From: a gamma proteobacterium symbiont of Ctena orbiculata
GTDB lineage: Bacteria > Pseudomonadota > Gammaproteobacteria > Chromatiales > Chromatiaceae
Assembly: GCA_003058525.1 (NCBI GenBank)
Contig: QBVD01000037.1
Location: 62,001 to 126,000 of the forward strand
Length of the DNA stretch: 64,000 nt
Reading direction: 5' to 3'
A model generated the notes under the pieces. It saw nothing but the letters and a program-made list of their open reading frames with translations. It did no database searches and was not told where the DNA came from. A program made the translations under genes and the position numbers. Shown here piece after piece: positions 51,708 to 62,322 of this stretch; the stretch's first letter is position 1; each line of letters opens with the position of its first letter.

Positions 51708-52762
51708 TATCCCTGCCCCAAGCGCTCACCGCGGTAACTGCCATCCATCACTCTTTGACACCAAGTCTCATTGTTAAGATACCAGGAGACTGTCTTTTTC
51801 AGACCTGTGGCAAAGGTCTCATCAGGTGTCCATCCCAGCTCATGATGCAGCTTTGTAGCATCGATGGCATAGCGCTGGTCATGTCCCGGTCGGTCTTTGA
51901 CAAATTTTTTCAATTGAGTGTGGGGCCTGAAGGGTGAATCGGGCACCAGTTCATCCAGCAGAGCACAAAGCATATCGATAACTTCGAGATTGCTCATCTC
52001 GTTGTTGCCCCCCACATTGTAGACCTCACCCGGTCTGCCCGCCTCGAGTACCCGCCAGATTGCCCTGCAGTGATCTTCCACATAGAGCCAATCCCGCACA
52101 TTGCTACCATCTCCATAGATGGGCAGATCCTCCCCCGCCAGCGCTTTTTGGATAAAAAGCGGGATCAACTTTTCAGGGAATTGATAGGGACCGTAGTTGT
52201 TGGAACAGTTGGTGGTGAGCACCGGTAAGCCATAGGTGTGGTACCACGCGCGAACCAGATGATCCGAAGCGGCCTTGGAGGCCGAGTAGGGGGAATTCGG
52301 CGCATAGGAAGTGGTTTCAGTAAATTTCCCTTCATCGCCCAGAGAACCATATACCTCGTCAGTGGAGACATGCAGGAAGCGAAATGCCTCGGCCTCGTCA
52401 GACGCCAAACCAGCCCAATAGGTGCGTGCGCACTCCAGCAGGTTAAAGGTACCACCAATGTTGGTATCGATAAATTCCGCCGGTCCGTCAATGGAGCGAT
52501 CCACATGACTTTCGGCCGCGAAGTTGACAATTGCAACAGGTTTGAAGCGTTCGAACAGACCTGTGACCAACTCCCTGTCCTGTATCTTTCCCTGAATGAA
52601 ATGGTGACAGGGATCCTTCATGATTGCCTGGAGCGTATCCAGGTTGCCCGCATAAGTGAGTGCATCGAGATTTACCACCTGAACGTCCTGTTTGTTCAAA
52701 AGGTGATGCACAAAATTTCCGCCGATGAAACCGGCTCCGCCGGTCACAATGATCGTCTGCAT
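51707..52762 (-). CDS. rfbB: dTDP-glucose 4,6-dehydratase
   Basis: A 351-aa SDR enzyme, second step of dTDP-rhamnose synthesis. [20 protein letters not shown] (Rossmann), [39 protein letters not shown], YxxxK in [20 protein letters not shown], and [20 protein letters not shown]. First gene of the rfbBACD operon, with a 150-bp gap upstream to prsT. Confidence 0.98.
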   Translation of the reverse strand: MQTIIVTGGAGFIGGNFVHHLLNKQDVQVVNLDALTYAGNLDTLQAIMKDPCHHFIQGKIQDRELVTGLFERFKPVAIVNFAAESHVDRSIDGPAEFIDTNIGGTFNLLECARTYWAGLASDEAEAFRFLHVSTDEVYGSLGDEGKFTETTSYAPNSPYSASKAASDHLVRAWYHTYGLPVLTTNCSNNYGPYQFPEKLIPLFIQKALAGEDLPIYGDGSNVRDWLYVEDHCRAIWRVLEAGRPGEVYNVGGNNEMSNLEVIDMLCALLDELVPDSPFRPHTQLKKFVKDRPGHDQRYAIDATKLHHELGWTPDETFATGLKKTVSWYLNNETWCQRVMDGSYRGERLGQG

Positions 52763-52915
52763 TCTAATTTTGCCAATATAAACAATTAATTAGGCTAAGC
52801 GCCTAGTGTATCAGATGTGGCATTATACAGAGTGCTGGTATTCCTAACATAATGTTTTTTTGATAATTATTATTAAGTATCGGAATAGTGCCCGTATCAG
52901 GCGCGATCAGGTTAC

Positions 52916-55324
52916 TTATTGAATCTTATTCAAGAGCGCTTTCGCCTCTTCGATGCCTTCAAAAGATTTCTCTGCTGACAAGGCAGTGTTGATATGTCGC
53001 TTGGCTCTCTCTATTTCACCCCGCTGGAAATAGGCCACCCCGAGATGATAATCGATATCCGGGAGTCCGGAGCCTTTCCTAGCCGCCCGCTGCAGAACAG
53101 GAATCGCCTTGTCAATCTCGTCTCGTCGGATGCGCACCCATCCCAGGGTATCCAGAATGATAGGGTTTTCCGAGAGCTCGAAACCCTCGACTAATTGCAA
53201 CGCCTTATCCAACCCATCCTGGTTTGTATCATCCTTGAGTAAAAGCATGGCCAGATTGTTGGAGGCCAGCAGGTGCTTGGGATACTTTTCCAGGATCCTT
53301 TCATAGACCTTGATTGCATCTTGTCTGCGATCGATGCGGGAGTAATGATTCGCCAGATCGACGCCTAATACCGGATCGCCCGTCTTTTCGAAGCCCTCCT
53401 CCAACAACCCCAGAACACCCTCCTTATCGCCTTTGAGAGTATTGAGATTGACCAGGTTCCGATAGGGAACCGACCACTCCGGTCGCAGTATCAGAGCTTT
53501 TCTGAAGGCCTCATCAGCAAGATCCCACCGTTTCTGTGAAAGGAGCACCTCGCCCTTAAGATTCAGGGCTGCGAAATGTTCGGGATTGGCCTCCACAACC
53601 TCCTCAATCCGCTGCAAGGCATCCTCCGGCTTCCTCAAAACAAACAGGCCTTTTGCCAATCCGATCAGGGCCTCGATGGAGTTGGGCTTTATTTCAAGTA
53701 CTTTTTCAAAATCCGTGATGCTCGAGGATGCCATGTTGCGCTTCAGTTGGGATAACCCCCTGTAGTAGTAGCCAACAGGACTCTCCGGGTGTTTCGAAAT
53801 CAAGAGCTCGGCTAGATTAGCCACTTCGTCCCAGCGCTTGTTTTTCTCCTGAACCAATGCCAATGATTGCAATACCTTGATATCGTCAGGAGCGAAGCGA
53901 CGCATCTTCTGCAGAATACCAACGGCCCCATCGAATTCCCGGGTATTGATCAACAACTGGACCAGTTCGAAATTGGCAGCCGCCTCTTCAGGCCGGATCC
54001 TGATCGCATCCTCTAGACTCTGCTTTGCCAACGCCATCTCACCCTTCTTGAGGTGGGCACGGGCCTTCAGGCGATAAGCCTTGACATAACTGGGATCTCC
54101 CCGCAACAGGGTTCGCAGGTCCGCAATCCCCTTATCTGGATCGTCACTGACTAGTGCCAGACCAGCCCTGACAAAAAGTGCATCCTTATATTTAGGATCG
54201 GCTTCCAGGACCTCTTCCAGCAAGGCCACGGCTTCATTCAGGGCTCGCTCCTTGATCATGACACTCGCCTTGATGGTTCTGGCAGCGAGACCGTCCGCCG
54301 ATCTATCGGCCAGCTCAATGACCTGGGAGAGGGTTTTATCGGCCTCGACCTTGCGTCCGCTGGCCAGATAGTGCCTTGCCAGCTCGAGTTTCAGTTTGGT
54401 ATGTTCAGGAGCCTCGGCGACATACTGTTCCAGTATCGCCTCCGCTTGATCCATCGCTCCCTGACTTTTATAGAGTGCGATCAGCGCAAGTTTAGCGTCC
54501 AGACTTTCGGGCAGATCAGCAATCGCCTGTTGCAGCACCTGTATAGCCCGGTCATTTTCACCCTGCTTTTGAAAATAAGTGACCAGATGCAAACGGTTTT
54601 CCAAATCATCCGGCTTGGTCCTGACCAAATCGGAGAGGACTCTAACGACTTCATCATGTTTATCTGCCTGCGCGTAGATACGGGCAAGCAAGAGGTAAGA
54701 GGCTGCCCGATCGGTATGCCGTGCCAGTGAATCCTTCGCAATACGGATCGCTCGCGCCAATTCGCCCTGATCCGCGTAGAGTGACGCCAATAAAGAAGCC
54801 GCCTCGACATTCGCCGGATCAGTTTCGATAACAGCGAGGACATCATCAATGGCGGCATCCGTCTCTCCCATCTTCGCCCTGATAAAGCCCTTGAGCACCA
54901 TTGCTGAAGGGTCATCCGGTTTAACGTTCATTGCGGCGTCGACTGCAGCGAGGGCCTTTTCATTTTCGCCGGCAAGCGCAAAAATAGTTCCAAGATGCAC
55001 CTGAGCATCGACGTGTGTGGGATCGAGTTCTGTGGCCCTTAAGTAGAGTGCATAGGCCTTGGTCCAATTCTCATCCTTCTCCTCGATTCGCCCGAACATA
55101 TAGTAGGCATTGGCATCTTTGGGATCGATTTGTAGCACGTTCTTGAATTCCAGACGCGCCTTGGTGTAATTACCCTCATTGTACAGCGTCATACCGCGAT
55201 CATAATACTTCTGCTTCCTTTCCTCCTTGTTTGCACAGGCGGTGACAAGGAACAGGCACAGGCCAACGAGAACCCAAGAGATGTTTTTTTTGCTTGGGAA
55301 TAGAACTCGCAGATTCGTTTTCAT
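52916..55324 (-). CDS. prsT: PEP-CTERM/exosortase system TPR-repeat lipoprotein
   Basis: An 802-aa exported lipoprotein: signal ISWVLVGLCLFLVTAC with lipobox Cys30, then about 20 TPR-type repeats from residue 38 to the end (for example GMTLYNEGNYTKARLEFKNV and LDTLGWVRIRRDEIDKAIPV). Length, lipobox and repeats fit the PrsT family, which is found next to exosortases in EPS loci and is thought to act in polymer secretion. It lies upstream of rfbBACD and about 215 bp downstream of the exosortase gene on the same strand. Confidence 0.9.
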   Translation of the reverse strand: MKTNLRVLFPSKKNISWVLVGLCLFLVTACANKEERKQKYYDRGMTLYNEGNYTKARLEFKNVLQIDPKDANAYYMFGRIEEKDENWTKAYALYLRATELDPTHVDAQVHLGTIFALAGENEKALAAVDAAMNVKPDDPSAMVLKGFIRAKMGETDAAIDDVLAVIETDPANVEAASLLASLYADQGELARAIRIAKDSLARHTDRAASYLLLARIYAQADKHDEVVRVLSDLVRTKPDDLENRLHLVTYFQKQGENDRAIQVLQQAIADLPESLDAKLALIALYKSQGAMDQAEAILEQYVAEAPEHTKLKLELARHYLASGRKVEADKTLSQVIELADRSADGLAARTIKASVMIKERALNEAVALLEEVLEADPKYKDALFVRAGLALVSDDPDKGIADLRTLLRGDPSYVKAYRLKARAHLKKGEMALAKQSLEDAIRIRPEEAAANFELVQLLINTREFDGAVGILQKMRRFAPDDIKVLQSLALVQEKNKRWDEVANLAELLISKHPESPVGYYYRGLSQLKRNMASSSITDFEKVLEIKPNSIEALIGLAKGLFVLRKPEDALQRIEEVVEANPEHFAALNLKGEVLLSQKRWDLADEAFRKALILRPEWSVPYRNLVNLNTLKGDKEGVLGLLEEGFEKTGDPVLGVDLANHYSRIDRRQDAIKVYERILEKYPKHLLASNNLAMLLLKDDTNQDGLDKALQLVEGFELSENPIILDTLGWVRIRRDEIDKAIPVLQRAARKGSGLPDIDYHLGVAYFQRGEIERAKRHINTALSAEKSFEGIEEAKALLNKIQ

Positions 55325-55541
55325 CTACACATACCTAATTATTTCATATCAGTCCTGCCACTTCGTCTCATCAGCAGGCTAACCGGGTTGTTTCCACCAA
55401 ATCCATTGATTAATGAGTTATTTGTGAAGCCCTTAACATAAGGTTTACATTTAGCTGTCCATGCTGACAATCCAGTGTTTACGGATTCTGACAACCCAAT
55501 ATGCACTGGTTTTCCAGCCCAAATGGCTGGGCGACCAGACA

Positions 55542-57119
55542 TCAGTCAGGAATATACTGATCCAAAAGCGGTACGACCTTCCCGCTGAAATCCGCCAGAC
55601 GCTTGTCTCCATCGGTCCACTCCTCACCCACGCCGATCGATGTGGTCAACCTGACTAGGGCGCCGTCCGTTCTGCGCTTGGTCAACCCATCGAAAAACAG
55701 ATACCATTTCACCAGCCATTCATTTGTCATCACGCGCCCGCGCTGCTGAAACCAGTAGTAGACCAATTGCTTGTATTCACCCCGCTTGATGACCAGCCGG
55801 TTGACATTCAGGGCCTCACCGTTGACCTGTATATCGGCCAGATCTACCTGAGTTACCTGCTCAATCTCCCAGCCCCCGCCGGGGATGCAGGAACGGGGAC
55901 TGTGTGCAGCGGATCCGGCCTGCTGCGAGGCGTAGTAGGCGATGTAGAAGTTGACCACCGATCCCATTGAATCTGCATAGTTACCGATCAGGTAGTCATC
56001 CAGCTTAAGCGATTTCAGATAGATATCCTCCAGCCGGTTCTCGTTCCCCCGCCAATTTTCGATTTGCATCGGAAAACCACTGAAGTCCTGACGCTCAGGC
56101 AGTATTGCCTGCTGTGACTGCACATAAAAGGAACTCACCGCAATCAAAACAACCGATGCGAGAATGGCATAATGGACAGGGGTGACAGGACGGGTTTGAT
56201 ACTCTATGCCTTGGGGTAACGCCTTCGGTATTTCCAACCCGAATACATCCCTGAGGCGTCGTTTGGTGCTGCCTATCCTGGCCAGCAGAACCATCTCCAA
56301 CAGCAGAATCAAGAGGCAGGCCATAAAAATAACCCAGCCCTCGAAATAGTGCAGAAAGCCGTCGGCCTGTTCCTGACCCCAGTTATCCACCAACACACCA
56401 ATCACACCGATGCGGAAACTGTTCATCAGCACGGTGATTGGGATACTGGAGAGAAAAACCACCACCCGTTTCCACATCTCGACCCGATAGAGATAGGCGG
56501 CAAGAAACGCCAGGCTCACCAAAGGAAAGAGATAGCGCAACCCGTTGCAGGCCTCGACCACCTGGAGCTTGTAGTTGCCCAGATCGATGACATTCCCTTC
56601 CAGATAAACACTTATACCGAACCAGCGAATCACCTCGACACCAATCTGCGAAGAGACAAGTTGCAGTTTTCCCGAGAGTGAGTTGTAAATAAAAGGCGGA
56701 AGTGGAACGATGAAAAAAAGCAGGAACAGAGGACCGGCGACTATCTTGAATGCCTGCCATCCCAAGAGCGCATAGGCCATGCTAATTATCGTCAGGACCA
56801 GGGCGTATTGTACCAAAGTATAAGTCGTTGCGATCTCACCCAAAAAGAAGAAAAAGCCGGCGATTAACACCGCGACCACACCCAGCCAGGAAGGGTTAAA
56901 CTCTGCTGCTACCAGACGATCACGTCGTTGCCAGATCAGATAAGCTGAAATAAAGGGGAGAAAATAGGCATAGCCGTACTCCTCTTTGCCACCCCATCGG
57001 CCAAGCATATCGACAATGCCGTCCCAGAATGCATAGACTAAGAGTATGATGGATACATAAATGAGTCCCCATACCATTGGGGAGTCTCGCCAGCCCTGCT
57101 GGATACTTGTTATCGCCAT
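55542..57119 (-). CDS. xrtD: Exosortase with fused EpsI domain, XrtD type
   Basis: A 525-aa polytopic membrane protein. The N-terminal exosortase part (about 15-300, eight or so helices) holds the catalytic triad: Cys191 in VVEACNGLRYLFPLVSLAFL, Arg236 in LMNSFRIGVIGVLVDNWG and His257 in FLHYFEGWVIF. The C-terminal part (about 320-525) is an EpsI/DUF3485 domain with AHSPRSCIPGGGWEIEQV. A fused EpsI domain is the hallmark of the VPLPA-CTERM exosortase XrtD. Exosortases process and anchor proteins with C-terminal sorting signals, in association with EPS. No substrate gene is in the window. Confidence 0.92.
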   Translation of the reverse strand: MAITSIQQGWRDSPMVWGLIYVSIILLVYAFWDGIVDMLGRWGGKEEYGYAYFLPFISAYLIWQRRDRLVAAEFNPSWLGVVAVLIAGFFFFLGEIATTYTLVQYALVLTIISMAYALLGWQAFKIVAGPLFLLFFIVPLPPFIYNSLSGKLQLVSSQIGVEVIRWFGISVYLEGNVIDLGNYKLQVVEACNGLRYLFPLVSLAFLAAYLYRVEMWKRVVVFLSSIPITVLMNSFRIGVIGVLVDNWGQEQADGFLHYFEGWVIFMACLLILLLEMVLLARIGSTKRRLRDVFGLEIPKALPQGIEYQTRPVTPVHYAILASVVLIAVSSFYVQSQQAILPERQDFSGFPMQIENWRGNENRLEDIYLKSLKLDDYLIGNYADSMGSVVNFYIAYYASQQAGSAAHSPRSCIPGGGWEIEQVTQVDLADIQVNGEALNVNRLVIKRGEYKQLVYYWFQQRGRVMTNEWLVKWYLFFDGLTKRRTDGALVRLTTSIGVGEEWTDGDKRLADFSGKVVPLLDQYIPD

Positions 57120-57238
57120 CGTCCCCTAGTCAGTAGATTTCAGTGGGTTAGATTTCATATGGGTGTGCCGTGCCACCTAAATGAAATGATATTTTTATTC
57201 ATCTATGGTGTATAAGTCCAATTAGCGCTGTGAAAGAA

Positions 57239-58195
57239 TCAGGATCGTAAACTTCCCTGGTTATCTAAGAACCATTGATAAGTCATTTGGATACCTTCTT
57301 TTAAGGAAATTTGTGCCTGCCAACCAAGGGATGATAAACGGCTGACATCCAATAGTTTCTGAGGCGTACCGTCTGGTTTATCCGCATCAAAAATAAGGTT
57401 ACCCTCAAAACCAACCACCTCACCAACCAGTCTTGTAAGATCACCAATTGTTATGTCTTCCCCAACACCGATATTAACCATATCGGTAAAGCCTTCTTTG
57501 TTCATGACATAAACACAGGCATCCGCCATATCATCCACATGAAGGAATTCCCTTCGTGGTGTTCCTGTCCCCCACACGGTAACTTTTTCTTCTCCCCGCT
57601 TCTTGGCTTCGTGAAATTTTCTGATCAATGCCGGCAGCACATGGGAGCTTTGTAGATCGAAGTTATCATTTGGGCCATACAAGTTTGTCGGCATGACTGT
57701 TACAAAGTCTGTTCCGTACTGACGATTATATGCCTCGCACATTTTGATACCAGCAATCTTGGCAATTGCATAGGGTTCATTGGTAGGCTCTAATGAACCG
57801 GTGAGCAGGTACTCCTCTTTCATGGGCTGAGGGCAGTGTTTCGGGTAGACACATGAGCTACCGAGAAACATCAGACGCTTTACACCTTGGGTATATGCAG
57901 CAGAAATGACATTAAGCTCGATGGCGAGATTATCGACGATAAAATCTACAGGATAGGTATTGTTGGCATGGATACCGCCCACTTTCGCTGCCGCAAGAAA
58001 GACATAGTCAGGTTTTTCTTGCACAAAGAAGTCACTAACTTGATTTTGATCGGTTAAATCCAACTCAGAATGGGTACGTAACAAGAGGTTGGTCCAGCCA
58101 CCTTTCTTGAGACACCGCACAATAGCGGCACCGACCAGGCCGTGATGACCGGCAACATAGATCTTTGCATCCTGTTCCATTTTTGTTTCCCCCAT
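57239..58195 (-). CDS. fcl: GDP-L-fucose synthase
   Basis: A 318-aa SDR epimerase-reductase that turns GDP-4-keto-6-deoxymannose into GDP-L-fucose. [20 protein letters not shown] (Rossmann), [40 protein letters not shown] and catalytic Tyr/Lys in [20 protein letters not shown]. The ATG at 58195 overlaps the gmd stop by one base; an internal ATG at 58180 is an alternative. Paired with gmd. Confidence 0.97.
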   Translation of the reverse strand: MGETKMEQDAKIYVAGHHGLVGAAIVRCLKKGGWTNLLLRTHSELDLTDQNQVSDFFVQEKPDYVFLAAAKVGGIHANNTYPVDFIVDNLAIELNVISAAYTQGVKRLMFLGSSCVYPKHCPQPMKEEYLLTGSLEPTNEPYAIAKIAGIKMCEAYNRQYGTDFVTVMPTNLYGPNDNFDLQSSHVLPALIRKFHEAKKRGEEKVTVWGTGTPRREFLHVDDMADACVYVMNKEGFTDMVNIGVGEDITIGDLTRLVGEVVGFEGNLIFDADKPDGTPQKLLDVSRLSSLGWQAQISLKEGIQMTYQWFLDNQGSLRS

Positions 58196-59304
58196 CACTC
58201 AAAATAGCGATATGAGCGAAAGCCAGCATTCTCGATGACCACATCCTTTTGGGCAAGCGCTAAATCCTCTCTAGCCATTTCGGCAACCAGCTCCTTGAAG
58301 GTGATCTCTGGCACCCAGCCTAGTTTTTCTTTTGCCTTGGTTGGATCGCATAGAAGCGTCTCAACCTCTGTGGGACGGAAATAACGGGGATCAACCCGTA
58401 CTATCACTTCACCTAGCTTGGGACCGGTATCATTTGCATTGGATTCGACTATGCCCTGTTCATCCACGCCTTCGCCTTGCCAACGCAGAGTAATACCCAA
58501 CTCATAAGCAGCAGCATCAACAAATTCACGTACGGAATGCTGCTCGCCTGTACCAATCGCAAAATCGTCAGGCTTATCCTGTTGCAACATCAACCACTGC
58601 ATCTTCACATAATCGTGGGCATGACCCCAATCTCTTAACGCATTCATATTTCCTAGGTAGATGCAGTCCTGCAAGCCAAGTCTGATACGCGCCATGGCAC
58701 GGGTGATCTTACGTGTAACAAATGTTTCACCGCGTATCGGTGATTCGTGATTGAATAGAATACCGTTGCAAGCATACATCCCATAGGCTTCGCGATAATT
58801 GATCGTTATCCAGTATGAGTAGAGCTTCGCGCAGGCATATGGTGAGCGAGGATAGAACGGAGTGGTCTCGTTCTGCGGTGTTTCCTGTACTTTACCAAAC
58901 AGTTCGGAGGTTGAAGCCTGGTAAAACCGGGTCTTCTTCTCAAGATCAAGGATTCGAATTGCTTCCAGAAGTCTTAAAGTACCAATCGCATCTGCATTGG
59001 CTGTGTATTCTGGTGTCTCGAATGAGACCGCCACATGGCTCTGGGCAGCGAGGTTATAGATCTCGTCTGGGTGTATCTCTTGAATGGCACGAATGAGGTT
59101 AGTGGAATCTGTCAGATCACCATAGTGCAGTATGAAATCCCTTTTCGTAGTATGTGGGTCCTGATAAAGATGATCGATCCTATCTGTATTGAACGAGGAG
59201 GCACGGCGTTTCAGTCCATGTACTTCATATCCTTTTTTGAGAAGAAATTCCGCTAAGTACGCACCGTCTTGACCGGTTATTCCTGTTATTAATGCTATTT
59301 TCAT
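58195..59304 (-). CDS. gmd: GDP-mannose 4,6-dehydratase
   Basis: A 369-aa SDR enzyme. [20 protein letters not shown] (Rossmann), [40 protein letters not shown], YxxxK in [20 protein letters not shown], and the C-terminal [20 protein letters not shown]. Uses GDP-mannose from ManC and passes its product to Fcl, encoded directly downstream. Confidence 0.98.
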   Translation of the reverse strand: MKIALITGITGQDGAYLAEFLLKKGYEVHGLKRRASSFNTDRIDHLYQDPHTTKRDFILHYGDLTDSTNLIRAIQEIHPDEIYNLAAQSHVAVSFETPEYTANADAIGTLRLLEAIRILDLEKKTRFYQASTSELFGKVQETPQNETTPFYPRSPYACAKLYSYWITINYREAYGMYACNGILFNHESPIRGETFVTRKITRAMARIRLGLQDCIYLGNMNALRDWGHAHDYVKMQWLMLQQDKPDDFAIGTGEQHSVREFVDAAAYELGITLRWQGEGVDEQGIVESNANDTGPKLGEVIVRVDPRYFRPTEVETLLCDPTKAKEKLGWVPEITFKELVAEMAREDLALAQKDVVIENAGFRSYRYFE

Positions 59305-59311
59305 ATTGATC

Positions 59312-60109
59312 CTATGACTTTGTTAAGAGTTGCTTTATAAAGTGCCATATAAATCTCGGATTATGGTATGCATATCTTTTCCATAGTCTACCTGGCTCAG
59401 ACACTAGTCTAAAGAACCACTCTAAACCAAGTTTTTGAAATATAGGTGGTGCTTCCTTTTTTTGCCCACTCAAAAAATCAAATACTGCACCAACACCTAT
59501 CATAACAGCGCCTATATTATCTTTATGATTTGCCATCCATACTTCTTGTTTAGGACATCCCAATCCTACTAACAATATTTGCACACCTGAATTATTTATC
59601 ATTTCTATGTATTTTCGATCTTCTTCATGTGTTATTTCACGATATGGTGGTGATATTGAGCAGCCGATTTTTACGTTTGGATACTTTTTATTGATATGAT
59701 CAGATATTTTACAAATAGCAGTATTTGTCCCACCATACAAACCTATTACTAAGCTATTTTGATTTGATATTTCGAGTATTGCACGTGTAAGATCAGCACC
59801 TCTTATATGATAAGCCTCCTTATTTCCAAGGATTTTTAATGCCACTGTTAGCGGCTTTCCATCTGGAATCGTCAAATCGGAACTGTTTACTACATTCCTA
59901 AAATCGGCATCATCGTATACTTCCATACACATGTGTACGTTCGAAACACAGATGTACTTACTAAATCCAGATATACTCCATTCTCTTATTAGATATAAAG
60001 TTTGATCTAGCGTAATAATATTGATATCCATACCTAATACTGAATCATATTTATTTGTGTTGTCCAAAATACTTTTCCTTATATATTTTTGATTCATACT
60101 AATTGACAA
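59312..60109 (-). CDS. WecG/TagA/CpsF family glycosyltransferase
   Basis: A 265-aa GT26-type glycosyltransferase. [20 protein letters not shown], then [20 protein letters not shown] (the conserved Asp region), [16 protein letters not shown] and [20 protein letters not shown], the family signature. C-terminal [20 protein letters not shown] matches. It transfers a sugar to a lipid-linked acceptor in EPS or O-antigen assembly; donor unknown. It is much richer in A+T than the genes before it, which suggests acquisition from another source. It ends 7 bp before gmd begins. Confidence 0.9.
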   Translation of the reverse strand: MSISMNQKYIRKSILDNTNKYDSVLGMDINIITLDQTLYLIREWSISGFSKYICVSNVHMCMEVYDDADFRNVVNSSDLTIPDGKPLTVALKILGNKEAYHIRGADLTRAILEISNQNSLVIGLYGGTNTAICKISDHINKKYPNVKIGCSISPPYREITHEEDRKYIEMINNSGVQILLVGLGCPKQEVWMANHKDNIGAVMIGVGAVFDFLSGQKKEAPPIFQKLGLEWFFRLVSEPGRLWKRYAYHNPRFIWHFIKQLLTKS

Positions 60110-60216
60110 ACATTAAATGTATTTAGATTAAATTTTTCTTGCATCCTATTTGCTTATTCTTATCTAAATAACCCTATTATTTGCTTTTAACAATTATGAT
60201 TAATAAAATCGCGGAC

Positions 60217-61032
60217 TCAACTCGCAAGTGCAACGGATGGGTTGATACCTAAAAATACTTGATTAGGCGTTTTGATGCTAAGGCATTTCCTTAGTCGATT
60301 GTTGAGTTTATCCGTGATCTTGTTAATCTCCACCTGGTTTATGGTTGTAAAGTCTATGCTCTTTGGAAAGTGCTGACAAATAAGACCGTTGGTGTTTCCA
60401 TTTAATCTGCGCACCCATAATGTGTAGGGATGTGCAAAGAAGAATTTCGCATTGAGTTGATCAGCGATGTTTTTATGATCGGCTAATTCTTTTCTGTTGA
60501 CTGAATTTAGGGTATGCACTTGATCATATATCGTGGATAGCAGACTGAAAATGGCTTTTGAGGCACATGAGGTTTTCTTACGCTTGACCTTTTGGGTCAG
60601 GGTGTAGCGGGATTTTCGATCGGTGAGTGAAACGATGGCCTGTTTATGGCCTTCACCGATAATGTTATCAAGCTCCCAGTTGCCGATGCGGTAATGCAAA
60701 TCAACCGTTGCAGGCCACTCATCGATGCTGATCCGGTCTAACAATTGGCCATGGCGGCTGTAGCTGGCATAACGTTTGCGGCGTTGCTTCTGACAGCGTA
60801 GATGACGATAAAGATCACCAACATAGGCTTTATTCTCGAGAACGTATTGATGGATCAATTCATGACTGACAGGAATATGGCATACTTTCTTGAGCCAAAT
60901 GCTGATAGGCGCCCACAATCGCGTATGCCTGCCAATATGGAATCCCTTGCCAAATTTAAATTCCTTTCTTACTGGAAGCATGTATAACAAAGTGTGTAAC
61001 CGTTTCAATCCCGCTGTCAACCATTCAAACAT
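60217..61032 (-). pseudogene. Degenerate IS30-family transposase
   Basis: A 271-aa frame that aligns by eye with the C-terminal three-quarters of IS30 transposases: PVSHELIHQYVLENKAYVGD, RISIDEWPATVDLHYRIGNW, FFFAHPYTLWVRRLNGNTNG and KTPNQVFLGI. The N-terminal helix-turn-helix is missing. Of the DDE residues, the first Asp (NWELDNIIG) remains, but the second, usually in TADNGKEF, is replaced (LNSVNRKELA) and both Glu of WERGLNEN are gone (WVRRLNGN). So it is inactive. No terminal inverted repeats were found. Confidence 0.85.
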
Positions 61033-61085
61033 TACAGCACCCCATAATTAAACCAATTATAAAAGTTTGATTGGCCATATAAATG

Positions 61086-62234
61086 TCACATAGTGGATTT
61101 TCTTTTTTCAAGAAAAGAAAGCACACCCTGCGCAAAATTATTTACCATATTTTGTAAAGTATATTCATCAGCAGCGCGCAAAGCGGCCTGTGACATTTTT
61201 AAATATTGATCCTGGTTTTTCAGTAGCCCCGAAACCGCATCGGCATAATCGTAAGGGTTATCTTCCGTCAAACGACCTGTCACGTTATCCTTCAGATATA
61301 CAATCTCGGGGCTATGCAGCGCATTATTGGTAGTGATCATTGGCAAACCTGCGCTGAAAGCATCAAGAACATGCAAACCAACAAGCCCAGGATTAAGCAT
61401 GACATTGCTTAATTTAAATAAGGCTGCTTTCTCCCTGCCCCGCTTAATACCGACACTGATTGCCCATGGCCTACTCTGAAACTCCTGCCTCAAATAGTCA
61501 CCACTTGGGCCATCACCTATCACTATCAGGCGAAATTCAGGAATGTCCCTATGTACAAGATCTGCCGCCGAGATCAACAACTCTAGTTTCTTTTCCGGAT
61601 AGAGTGATCCGCAAAACAAACCAATTCTTGCATCCACGGGCAAGTCGTAGTTTTTTTTCAATTCCAGTAATTCTGTTTCAGTAACGCTGGAAACCTGGCC
61701 CTTGAATTCTGAAGTATCAATAGCATTATTCAAGCAGGTAATTTTATCTCTGGGAAATCCTGCATCCAGCAAAATTGCTACAGTCGCCTCAGTATAAGCA
61801 AACCACCAATCGACCTTTGTAAGCAGGAAGCGTTTCCATTTTTCACGTAACCCTCGAGGTGCAATGGATTGGAAATTTGCACCATGCCCCCAATATGCAA
61901 CGGGGGTATTAAATAAAATACGCCTCAACAACAACACATAATTTGAAAGAAGCCTATTCTCCTGCATAATAACAATTAAATCTGACTCAGATATATTATT
62001 TGGAGATGGCTGCCAACATATATCTCTGCCCTTCACAGTCCAAAAACTATTATGTACCTTGATCGCCCAGGACAGATTGCCTTCATCTTTCCTTATCGCC
62101 TCGGCTGGCGATGCCTGCCCATGAACAAGTCGTAATTCCACGCCATCAGCATCCAACTTTTCTTTTAATAACTGAAAGAGATCAACTCGATAGTGAAGCA
62201 ATCTGTACTGAAATATTGTTACTATTGAACCCAT
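61086..62234 (-). CDS. Glycosyltransferase family 4 protein
   Basis: A 382-aa GT-B fold enzyme. N-terminal domain: TIFQYRLLHYRVDLFQLLKE and TPVAYWGHGANFQSIAPRG. C-terminal GT4 domain: IGLFCGSLYPEKKLELLISA, RLIVIGDGPSGDYL and LVGLHVLDAFSAGLPMITTN, where the usual ExxxxG-E motif has Asp in the second acidic position. It lies between the dead IS30 and the glycosidase, in the EPS region. Sugar and acceptor are unknown. Confidence 0.88.
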   Translation of the reverse strand: MGSIVTIFQYRLLHYRVDLFQLLKEKLDADGVELRLVHGQASPAEAIRKDEGNLSWAIKVHNSFWTVKGRDICWQPSPNNISESDLIVIMQENRLLSNYVLLLRRILFNTPVAYWGHGANFQSIAPRGLREKWKRFLLTKVDWWFAYTEATVAILLDAGFPRDKITCLNNAIDTSEFKGQVSSVTETELLELKKNYDLPVDARIGLFCGSLYPEKKLELLISAADLVHRDIPEFRLIVIGDGPSGDYLRQEFQSRPWAISVGIKRGREKAALFKLSNVMLNPGLVGLHVLDAFSAGLPMITTNNALHSPEIVYLKDNVTGRLTEDNPYDYADAVSGLLKNQDQYLKMSQAALRAADEYTLQNMVNNFAQGVLSFLEKRKSTM

Positions 62235-62322
62235 TACTTCTTACACCCAAATTCTCAAACTGTTTTGATATTCAGATTTACTAGAAGGCGACAGAGCAAC
62301 ACAACAAGCTGATAACAAATAC

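Noticed and set aside
55339-55542. 67-codon minus-strand frame between xrtD and prsT, ending in a basic tail
   Set aside because: Looked at as a possible exosortase substrate, but there is no sorting motif, no hydrophobic helix and no signal peptide.
57120-57238. Possible sigma-54 site (GGTGGCACGGCACACC) upstream of xrtD
   Set aside because: The -24 half is good but the -12 half TTGC is missing at the required spacing.
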